NCBI GenBank assembly: GCA_947037995.1
Contig: CAMQUV010000031.1
Span: forward strand, 1-8,558
Source: an uncultured Rikenellaceae bacterium
GTDB taxonomy: Bacteria; Bacteroidota; Bacteroidia; Bacteroidales; Rikenellaceae
DNA length: 8,558 nucleotides
Reading direction: 5' to 3'
Positions 1 to 5,698 of the stretch are shown here, piece after piece; within the stretch, counting starts at the first letter, position 1, and every line of letters begins with the position of its first letter. Under the pieces are notes generated by a model, which was not told the origin of the DNA, made no database searches, and saw only the letters and a program-made list of their open reading frames with translations. Made by a program: the position numbers and the translations under genes.

Positions 1-53
1 GTAGGTAGGTAGGTAGGTAGGTAGGTAGGTAGGTAGGTAGGTAGGTAGGTAGG
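1..53. repeat. (GTAG)13 tetranucleotide microsatellite at the contig edge
   Basis: Thirteen perfect GTAG units run from base 1 to 52, with one further G at 53, and end directly at the stop codon of the pentapeptide-repeat gene (54-56). On the coding (minus) strand the repeat reads CTAC/CCTA. It lies just outside the gene, so length changes would not alter that protein, but it could sit in the leader or promoter of whatever gene follows off the contig. The contig begins inside the repeat, so the true length is unknown and the assembly probably broke here. Tetranucleotide tracts of this length in bacteria often vary by slipped-strand mispairing; an assembly artefact is the alternative. Confidence 0.95.
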
Positions 54-638
54 TTACGAGATATCCAATTGATACCTACTAAGCAATGCTTCGAGTTGAG
101 TACTCAAAAACTTGGCACCTCTCATTCTATTACTATCTACATCGATTGTGAAATTAACTGCTGTTCTGAAATCTGAATTCTCAAGCACCGAGTTTTGAAA
201 AACGGCCCTATCTAGCGCGCAACAATCAAATATTGACAACGATAAATCAGCAAATGTAAAATCTACCTCTTTCATAGAGCAATCTTTAAAGTGAATTTTT
301 TTGAGTTTCATCGAAATGAAACTACAATAGTCCATCATACAGCTCTTGAAAGAAAATAAAGCAGCCAATTTATTGCACACCGAAAAGTCTAGTCCTAATA
401 TTTTGCAACCTTCAAAAATGACATTTCTAAATCCGACGTCACAAATGTTTGCCATCGACAAATCAGAGTCAATAAACACACACTCCTCAAAGTACACCTC
501 CCTAAAGTCACTCTTGCCGAAATTGCAATTGATAAACCTACAATTATAGAACTCCCTCGCACTTATCGCCTGCCCACTATAGTCAAAGTCCTTAAACTCC
601 TTGCCAGAATGTGAAATAATTTCTTTTGACATAATCAT
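54..638 (-). CDS. Pentapeptide-repeat protein
   Basis: 194 aa with no signal peptide, probably cytosolic. From about residue 29 to 160 the sequence follows the A(D/N)LXX-type pentapeptide pattern, with Phe or Leu at every fifth position and many Cys/Asn neighbours (FYNCRF, FINCNF, SDFREV, FEECVF, SDLSMA, FEGCKI, VDFTFA, AVFQNS, SDFRTA). This should fold as a right-handed quadrilateral beta-helix. After it comes a non-repeat tail, roughly residues 161-194 (NFTIDVDSNRMRGAKF and onward), which as I recall it also ends many Bacteroidota pentapeptide proteins of about 190 aa. The family includes DNA-mimic gyrase protectors (Qnr, McbG), but most members have no known role and nothing here shows gyrase binding. 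Met1 (636-638) and Met3 (630-632) are both possible starts; an A-rich tract precedes them and there is no Shine-Dalgarno site. The gene begins 15 nt after the preceding co-directional gene, so co-transcription with the thiazole genes is likely. Confidence 0.88.
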   Translation of the reverse strand: MIMSKEIISHSGKEFKDFDYSGQAISAREFYNCRFINCNFGKSDFREVYFEECVFIDSDLSMANICDVGFRNVIFEGCKILGLDFSVCNKLAALFSFKSCMMDYCSFISMKLKKIHFKDCSMKEVDFTFADLSLSIFDCCALDRAVFQNSVLENSDFRTAVNFTIDVDSNRMRGAKFLSTQLEALLSRYQLDIS

Positions 639-653
639 AGTTTTTTAAATAAA

Positions 654-1196
654 TTAGATAAATCTATGTGTAACACACTTACCAAATTTAGTGGTCAGTA
701 GAGACTCTATCTCTCGGACAAGGTCCTGTCGCCTTTCCAACTTAATTGGCAGATTAACTGCCCAATGAGCTTTGTTATCCTTTGTGCCCTCTATGATTGA
801 GATGGGGTTGTGTGACAATAGCAGCCTAACAATATCATATTTAATGCCCTTCCCACTTATAGTGCCATTCGAAAATTCTTCTAAATAGTCTCTCACAGCC
901 ATCATCGTTAGTACCCCTTCGCTAACCCTCTCGATGCCTAGTATTGACGATATAGGCGGTAGTTTGGATGGGTCTGGTCTCAGGTCAACGGTGATAGAAA
1001 GTTTCAATTCACGAGCAATGATTTTCCCCGTTGTGCCGCCCATAATAATCTTACGAGCACTACTATCCTTAACAATGCTACCGAGGAGTATGTCATCTTC
1101 TGGATTTTGCGGGGCACCAGTACACAACAAAAGCTCTCCAGCAATTTCTGAAGGGAGTATCATCTCCAGGTCAGTTGTTATATAGTGGTTATTCAT
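654..1196 (-). CDS. Stand-alone SpoIIE-associated C-terminal domain protein
   Basis: 180 aa, no signal peptide. It resembles, along its whole length, the domain of about 180 aa that follows the PP2C/SpoIIE catalytic domain in SpoIIE-family phosphatases of Clostridia and other anaerobes, often encoded in [FeFe]-hydrogenase clusters. Matching landmarks are LLLCTGAPQNPEDD (about 22-35, compared with LLTGPP...D), MGGTTGKIIARE (52-63, compared with CGGTTANIVARE), LPPISSILGIERVSEGVLT (79-97, compared with LPPI...EG..LVTEGILT), and EGTKDNKAH..VNLPIKLERR (136-156, compared with VGTKINPAHQ.PNLPVELEIRR). No phosphatase domain is present: the bases just upstream encode the ThiE-like protein, 18 nt away. 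The GGTT motif suggests a small-ligand or nucleotide site, but I know of no proven biochemical function. The family match is from memory and should be confirmed by profile search; the function is unknown. Its place between the thiamine genes and the pentapeptide gene is unusual. Confidence 0.65.
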   Translation of the reverse strand: MNNHYITTDLEMILPSEIAGELLLCTGAPQNPEDDILLGSIVKDSSARKIIMGGTTGKIIARELKLSITVDLRPDPSKLPPISSILGIERVSEGVLTMMAVRDYLEEFSNGTISGKGIKYDIVRLLLSHNPISIIEGTKDNKAHWAVNLPIKLERRQDLVREIESLLTTKFGKCVTHRFI

Positions 1197-1214
1197 AGTT
1201 AATAGATTGAAGTA

Positions 1215-1826
1215 TTATTCAAACAGTGCTCTACATTCGTCAATTCGTTGTCCTAGCATTTCTGTTTCCATCAAGTACCTAACTAGCGAGTAGCTATTTG
1301 CACCACTATTCTTGATTTCAGGAATATTATGTGGAAATATACCGCCAATAGCTATCACAGGGACGCTCGAAATCCTTACGACCTCTTCCAGTAGTTTAGT
1401 CCCAACAGTTGGGTCTGCAATAACCTTTGTCGTAGTAGGGTAGACAGGTCCAAAACCAATGTAATAGGGGTTTCGTTCGAGTGCCTTCTTAGCTTGTTCG
1501 ATAGAGTGAGTAGAAAGCCCAATTTTCATATCTCCCACAATTTTGCGAGCATCATCGATATCAATATCATCCTGTCCTAAGTGAAGTACATCAGCTTGGC
1601 ATAGTTTTGCGATATCAGGTCTGTCGTTTATAACCAGTTGCGTATCAGTGCCTCGTGTGATATCTCTAAGCTCTTTTGCAATTTGTAGAAGCCTATTGTC
1701 GGGGATGTTTTTTTCCCTGAGCTGGAGCATCTTGATTCGTTTTTCAACACAAATCTCAGCCACCTGTCGGTAGCTGAGTTCTGGATTTGTGATAATAACG
1801 TACAGTCCAATATTGTCCATTATCAA
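1215..1826 (-). CDS. thiE: Thiamine-phosphate synthase family protein (ThiE/TenI)
   Basis: 203 aa TIM barrel, close to the usual ThiE length of about 210. ThiE condenses HMP-diphosphate with hydroxyethylthiazole phosphate to give thiamine phosphate and pyrophosphate in the cytosol. Visible motifs in order: QLREK (35-39), INDR (66-69, containing the Asn-Asp that binds substrate and Mg), HLGQDD (82-87), GLSTH (103-107), YIGFGPVYPTTTK (122-134, the thiazole-phosphate loop) and AIGGI (159-163). The last phosphate loop, normally close to GVAVVSAI, reads SYSLVRYL here (178-185), with the usual Ser replaced by Arg, so this is a divergent member. TenI-like proteins, which are not synthases, share the fold, but the retained QLREK, INDR and PTTTK motifs favour a true or Thi4-adapted synthase. 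It starts 23 nt after the Thi4-like gene, which makes the other half of its predicted substrate pathway. ATG at 1826; the alternative Met3 cannot be excluded. Confidence 0.85.
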   Translation of the reverse strand: MIMDNIGLYVIITNPELSYRQVAEICVEKRIKMLQLREKNIPDNRLLQIAKELRDITRGTDTQLVINDRPDIAKLCQADVLHLGQDDIDIDDARKIVGDMKIGLSTHSIEQAKKALERNPYYIGFGPVYPTTTKVIADPTVGTKLLEEVVRISSVPVIAIGGIFPHNIPEIKNSGANSYSLVRYLMETEMLGQRIDECRALFE

Positions 1827-1849
1827 TGTTTTTTTAAATTATGCTATGA

Positions 1850-2626
1850 TTATTTATTGTTGATTGATTCAAGCATAAGTTCAGCGGCTTTTTTACCAGA
1901 GAGTAGCATTCCTCCGAAAATAGGCCCCATTCTGAAGCTTCCGCTAACGCCGTTAGCTGCCATTCCTGAAACGAAAAGTCCTGGGAATATCTCTTTAGTG
2001 TTTTCGACAGTCGTAATCTCACCCTCTTCAATAGAAAGAGATTTTTCGCCTTCAACCTGTCCACTAGGTGTGTTAAGTTTGACTTTGTTTTTGCGCGCAA
2101 CAAGTTGTGCAATCATACAGTCGTGTCCCGTTCCTTCGAGTACAGTTTTGCTCATAATCATAAGAGGGTCAACGTGCATTCTTTCTTTCATTACAGGTGC
2201 CCAGTTAACCACAAGTCCTGCAACTTCATTGTTTTTATAAACAACGTCTTCTACCGAGAAACAGTTGAAAATAGTCGCTCCAGCCGACGTAGCAGCATAA
2301 ATAAGAGCCGAAGTAGCGTGAACAGAGTCTAGGACATAGAATAGGTCATCTTTGTAAGGTTTGTATTTGACATTAAGTTCGTCAAGTATATGTATTGCTT
2401 CTTTTTGAATTATAATGTCATTAAACATCATAGCTCCTCCCCACATACCCCCTCCTGGAGCAAGGTTTCTTTCGAAAAGCGCTACTTTTTTGCCAGCTTT
2501 GGCAAGGTAGTATGCAGCAACGAGTCCCGATGGGCCTCCTCCTACAATTGCAGCGTCAACAGATAGGTTATTTTTTAGTTTTTGCATGTAGGTGTCTACG
2601 ATGCCGTGTGATACGATAGTTTCCAT
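1850..2626 (-). CDS. thi4: Sulfide-dependent ADP-thiazole synthase (Thi4 family)
   Basis: 258 aa, the length of archaeal and bacterial Thi4 proteins and shorter than the yeast and plant enzymes. Thi4 makes ADP-thiazole from NAD, glycine and a sulfur donor with iron, supplying the thiazole half of thiamine without ThiG/ThiH/ThiS. The N-terminal dinucleotide fold is clear: DAAIVGGGPSGL (24-35), then FERNLAPGGGMWGGAM (51-66), a Thi4 hallmark. TGHD (166-169) and the C-terminal FVSGMAANGVSGSFRMGPIFGGM block (from 218) are also typical. At the position of the sacrificial Cys of yeast Thi4 (Cys205) this protein has His151 in MHVDPL, as in archaeal Methanocaldococcus-type enzymes that use free sulfide and turn over many times. 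It opens the group of four closely spaced genes. The ATG at 2626 follows an A-rich leader with no Shine-Dalgarno site. I see no TPP riboswitch in the 118 bp upstream. Confidence 0.93.
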   Translation of the reverse strand: METIVSHGIVDTYMQKLKNNLSVDAAIVGGGPSGLVAAYYLAKAGKKVALFERNLAPGGGMWGGAMMFNDIIIQKEAIHILDELNVKYKPYKDDLFYVLDSVHATSALIYAATSAGATIFNCFSVEDVVYKNNEVAGLVVNWAPVMKERMHVDPLMIMSKTVLEGTGHDCMIAQLVARKNKVKLNTPSGQVEGEKSLSIEEGEITTVENTKEIFPGLFVSGMAANGVSGSFRMGPIFGGMLLSGKKAAELMLESINNK

Positions 2627-2675
2627 TTTTTTAGTTTTGGGATTAAATAAATGTGGTAATTGATATAATATAAAA

Positions 2676-2708
2676 TGCAGTGCTCAAGTTAAAATATTAA
2701 GCACTGCA
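2676..2708 (-). terminator. Hairpin after the fimbrial operon, probable intrinsic terminator
   Basis: A perfect 9-bp inverted repeat pairs TGCAGTGCT (2676-2684) with AGCACTGCA (2700-2708) across a 15-nt AT-rich loop. On the minus strand it begins 36 nt after the stop codon of the last fimbrillin gene and is followed by ATTTTATATTATA, a T-rich but not pure U tract. This fits a moderate intrinsic terminator separating the fimbrial and thiazole operons. Because it overlaps the -7 box described separately, it could instead be a 5' stem-loop or operator of the thiazole transcript. Confidence 0.6.
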
Positions 2709-2714
2709 AAGATA
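2707..2714 (-). promoter_or_regulatory. Bacteroidetes -7 box before the Thi4 operon
   Basis: The minus strand reads TATCTTTG here, a perfect match to TAnnTTTG, the -7 element read by the primary sigma factor of Bacteroidota. It lies about 80 bp upstream of the Thi4 ATG. No TTTG is found at the expected -33 position; that stretch is only AT-rich. The implied transcription start would fall inside the hairpin 2676-2708, so promoter and terminator may overlap. Confidence 0.45.
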
Positions 2715-2744
2715 GTATATTTTTTTAAATTCGCTATTTAAAAG

Positions 2745-3752
2745 TTAGTCTTGTTCGAGCTCTTCATCAACAGTTCCACCTGGTAACCAGTCAATGATTT
2801 CGGTAGTAGCAGAGAGTGATTTTTTGGTGAGTGTCAGAGTGTATTTATATTTCGTTCCACTGCGGAATTCTTCATCTTCTTTGACCGAGTATCTATAAAC
2901 ATCACCGTTAGTGAGTTTAAATATAAATTGAATATCCTTGTGTTGATTTGCCGCCATCGGTATAAATATCGCTTCGCCATATTTTCCGTTGGAATTCATT
3001 TTGACTTCGAGTCCTCCGTTATCACTAGTTTCATTGTGTACTAAAATGTCTTTGTGTTGAGAGCACGTTTGGTCGACCAAGTTGAATGTAGCTGACGATG
3101 GCACGTTTGTGACGTTCATAGTCATTCCAATTAGGTCATTATCGGTCACCCCTCCGTCAAATGCCGGAGAAATATTAAGCTCAATTTTAGAAAGTGCAAA
3201 TTCGTATTGCATTACCACCGTAGCTTCTTTCTTATTAATGTCTTTAGCGTTATCGCTAAATAGGGTGTAGACTGACCTATGGTTCTGGTCGCTAATATTG
3301 ACTGGGATAGAGAATCTATTATTCGTAACATCCGCCGCCTCAGGGTGGTAAGGGAAGTACGAAATGAAGTCCACATTAACATTTTGGTCAGTTGGGTAAA
3401 ACATAGTATTGTCTTTACTCGAAGGTTTCAGCGTGTTATTACTGCTCGAAATATACTTTAGATTGCTACTATTATTGTGCAGCCCTTTTTTGGCTTCGCC
3501 GTCGAGAGTACCGCCAGTATAGACCATAAACTTGCCAAATTCGTCGCCAGGTTCAATTTGAAACTCTGTGGTTTTATTAGCTTTGCTTCTTAAAAGAGAG
3601 GTGAAAGTTACAGGTATTGGTATGGCATCTGGAGGGTCGACCGAAGGGTTGTCAGGGTCATCGTTTTTGCCATAAATCGCTCCACCGGTGGTGCACGATA
3701 CTGCCGCGATTGATATCGTAAACAGTAATACAAGTATTTTGGTATATTTCAT
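2745..3752 (-). CDS. Fimbrillin-family lipoprotein (Mfa-like), distal pilin
   Basis: 335 aa. Residues 1-20 form a lipoprotein signal peptide with lipobox AVSC and lipidated Cys20, followed by a Gly/Asp/Pro-rich linker (21-48). The rest matches the Bacteroidales fimbrillin (FimA/Mfa1-like) two-domain beta-sandwich: FISYFPYHP (129-137), YEFALSKIELNI (183-194), and a C-terminal LTLTK...ATTEIIDW..GGTV block (306-328). In known systems such pilins reach the surface as lipoproteins, are trimmed by a surface protease and polymerise by donor-strand exchange. It is last in the fimbrial operon, 49 nt after the other fimbrillin gene, with which it shares the W-x3-GGT ending, and a hairpin terminator follows it. 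There is no acidic export signal directly after the Cys. Main shaft versus accessory or tip pilin cannot be decided from sequence alone. Confidence 0.85.
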   Translation of the reverse strand: MKYTKILVLLFTISIAAVSCTTGGAIYGKNDDPDNPSVDPPDAIPIPVTFTSLLRSKANKTTEFQIEPGDEFGKFMVYTGGTLDGEAKKGLHNNSSNLKYISSSNNTLKPSSKDNTMFYPTDQNVNVDFISYFPYHPEAADVTNNRFSIPVNISDQNHRSVYTLFSDNAKDINKKEATVVMQYEFALSKIELNISPAFDGGVTDNDLIGMTMNVTNVPSSATFNLVDQTCSQHKDILVHNETSDNGGLEVKMNSNGKYGEAIFIPMAANQHKDIQFIFKLTNGDVYRYSVKEDEEFRSGTKYKYTLTLTKKSLSATTEIIDWLPGGTVDEELEQD

Positions 3753-3801
3753 TTTAGTATATATTAGAAATGTTTATTTAAGATTTATTAAGAATAGAGT
3801 G

Positions 3802-4764
3802 TTAGCTGTTGTGGTCAGCATCAACCTCAATTGTACCGCCCTCTACCCATCCAGCAATTGTGGCGGTGAAGTTATGTTCGAACTTGGTAAGCGTATAAGT
3901 TATGTTATAGTACTTCCCTTTTTCGAGAGCTTTGGCAAAATTAACAGTGTATTGAAAAGTGCCATTGTCGACAGAGATTTTGATAGATAGCGGATTACTT
4001 GTGCTATAATCAAATGCAGGGATAATTGCAGAGAATCCACTTAATTTAGTGTTATCAATTTTATCCGTTTCGAGTGTGCCGAACGGATTTACACTTATCA
4101 TATTAGTGAAATCTGGGGTGGTTTTTTGTTGAATAATATCATATTGAACTACCGCAGGTACGCCATTAATTGTAAGTCTTAGCGTTTTGATTTGGTTCAG
4201 GTTATCATAGCCTTTTCCAATTAAAAAACTAAAGTTTAGTTTTGAGTGTATATGAGAGAACACATTTTTGATGGGTTGCGGTACTGTGTTATTAATTAGC
4301 ATATTGCTCGCAACAAGTGATGCTGATTTTTTGAAGTTAGCATTTGTTCTTTGGTCTTCGAGCACAGGAAGGTTTACGGGAGTACTCGCATTTACAATTT
4401 CGTTGCCAACGGTGTAGGGGTAGTATGAGAATATGTCAATGTATTCATTTTCAGATGGAAGCACGATTTTTTGAGTAATATTGAGTTTTCCGTTTTGCGC
4501 AACGTTTGATTCAATATTATTAATTTTTTTGCCCGATGTCGTTTCATACAGCTCAAAACCCTTAGAGCTCCTGTCTGCTCTGGTCAGGGCGAAAATGCCA
4601 ATCTGGTCGTTTTCTTGGAACCTCCCAGTGCTAGTTTGGGTCGCATCAGTAGATTGTATTGACGTATACATCAGTAGGTTTTCATTGTAACTCCCGAGTT
4701 TAGTTTTTTTGCAGGCGCACATCGAGACTATTACTAGGATGATTAAGTATATTTTATTTTTCAT
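3802..4764 (-). CDS. Fimbrillin-family lipoprotein, proximal pilin
   Basis: 320 aa. Lipoprotein signal peptide with the predicted lipidated Cys18 (MCAC; a Met rather than Leu at -3 makes the lipobox slightly weak). Fimbrillin landmarks: GRFQENDQIGIFAL (47-60, the F..GD.IGVFA-type strand), IDIFSYYPYT (109-118), FSHIHSKLNFSF (169-180, the common 'FxHxxSKL' strand), and a C-terminal YTLTKFEHNFTATIAGWVEGGTI block (from 290) that parallels the ending of the neighbouring fimbrillin. The basic residues just before the first conserved strand (Arg48) could be a protease maturation site, as in Porphyromonas FimA, but this is inference. It starts 43 nt after the DUF5119-like gene and precedes the second pilin by 49 nt; no promoter box is seen in either gap, so it is probably transcribed from the operon promoter. 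Confidence 0.85.
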   Translation of the reverse strand: MKNKIYLIILVIVSMCACKKTKLGSYNENLLMYTSIQSTDATQTSTGRFQENDQIGIFALTRADRSSKGFELYETTSGKKINNIESNVAQNGKLNITQKIVLPSENEYIDIFSYYPYTVGNEIVNASTPVNLPVLEDQRTNANFKKSASLVASNMLINNTVPQPIKNVFSHIHSKLNFSFLIGKGYDNLNQIKTLRLTINGVPAVVQYDIIQQKTTPDFTNMISVNPFGTLETDKIDNTKLSGFSAIIPAFDYSTSNPLSIKISVDNGTFQYTVNFAKALEKGKYYNITYTLTKFEHNFTATIAGWVEGGTIEVDADHNS

Positions 4765-4807
4765 AAAGCAGTACCTTTTAGGTGTGGATTTTCTTGTTTA
4801 ATCTTAA

Positions 4808-5686
4808 TTATATCTCTTCATCAATTGTGACTGTATCGTCATTAAGCGAAATCGAATGAAAAGAGTATATATATTCATTATTAATATATGTCGCAAAAAT
4901 AGTCCCATTAATAATAATATCAGCATTCGTACTATTATTTAAAATGGATTGTAGTGATTCTGATATGTTATAAGAAATTCGTTTGGGAGTCGCACCCTTC
5001 GCCGTAATAGTGAATATAATATTTTGATTTAGGTTATTAATGGCGCCGAGTATATTAAATTCAGTGGAAATCTTGGCTTCACCCACAACCATTGAGTAGG
5101 CAAGATTCTTTAAATCATCCGTTTTAGAAAGTGTATTTGTCGATAATTTTTTAGAATCAGCAAGTCCACTCATCTCAAAAACCGCTTTTTCAATAGTAGT
5201 TTTATCTCCAATCAATTTCATATTGACCTTAAGGTTTCTGACGTACGGAATCGGTTCGGCTTCAATAAACTGCGAGAAGTTATCCTTGACAATAATTTGG
5301 CCTAATGGTTTGACTAGGAATCTTCCAAGGGTAGGATTTAAGGCATCAATATTTTTGTATTGAGCGGCAATTGTAGTGTAGTTGTGGAAGTTAATAAGGT
5401 CTATGTCATCAACATTGGTTACAACCATTGCATTATATTGCCCTAATTCAGGTAAGTCTGCAACAATTATATCTTGTTGATTATCTTGTTTAAGTGCAAT
5501 CGGGCCGTTTACGTCCCACATCATTAATATCGGTTTATCGCCCGTGTTAAGCTCATTCGCCCATTTCAGGTCCACAACAATCTTATCGTATACAGGAGTC
5601 CTTTTGGTGTTAAGTTCTTCTTCTATACACGAGAAACACACCGTTAGGCATATGCAAAGTGACGTAAGAATGTAAATATTTTTCAT
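4808..5686 (-). CDS. DUF5119-like fimbrial accessory lipoprotein
   Basis: 292 aa. The signal peptide ends at Cys20 (CFSC), immediately followed by IEEE, an acidic run that resembles the lipoprotein export signal that sends Bacteroidota lipoproteins to the outer face of the outer membrane. The mature protein begins with VVDLKWANELNTGDKPILMMWDVNG (37-61), resembling the opening 'v.fdW.......m.v.f' strand pair of DUF5119 and FimB/Mfa2-type proteins, then DLPELGQYNAMVVTNVDD (77-94) and an FEMSGLA segment (170-176) common in these families. DUF5119 genes are typically found between a DUF3575 gene and fimbrillin genes, exactly this arrangement; the upstream gene ends 12 nt away. A role as pilus anchor, assembly or accessory subunit is inference. 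The family assignment rests on weak motif similarity plus context; FimB/Mfa2 is the main alternative. Confidence 0.65.
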   Translation of the reverse strand: MKNIYILTSLCICLTVCFSCIEEELNTKRTPVYDKIVVDLKWANELNTGDKPILMMWDVNGPIALKQDNQQDIIVADLPELGQYNAMVVTNVDDIDLINFHNYTTIAAQYKNIDALNPTLGRFLVKPLGQIIVKDNFSQFIEAEPIPYVRNLKVNMKLIGDKTTIEKAVFEMSGLADSKKLSTNTLSKTDDLKNLAYSMVVGEAKISTEFNILGAINNLNQNIIFTITAKGATPKRISYNISESLQSILNNSTNADIIINGTIFATYINNEYIYSFHSISLNDDTVTIDEEI

Positions 5687-5698
5687 ATAGTATTTTAT

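Noticed and set aside
1..53. CRISPR-like or telomere-like repeat
   Set aside because: A 4-bp unit repeated without spacers is a microsatellite, not a CRISPR array; telomeric DNA is not expected in this bacterial context.
654..1196. ThiN-type thiamine-phosphate synthase domain or another standard thiamine enzyme
   Set aside because: The operon position suggested it, but the GGTT, PPI and GTKDNKAH motifs fit the SpoIIE-associated domain, and I see none of the ThiN pattern.
1834..2112. Minus-strand 92-codon frame overlapping the Thi4 C-terminus
   Set aside because: It is out of frame with the convincing FVSGMAANGVSGSFRMGP block of Thi4 and has no recognisable features.
1857..2240. Plus-strand open frame of 127 codons
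   Set aside because: It lies antisense within the Thi4 gene, whose motifs are intact; its own sequence resembles no known family.
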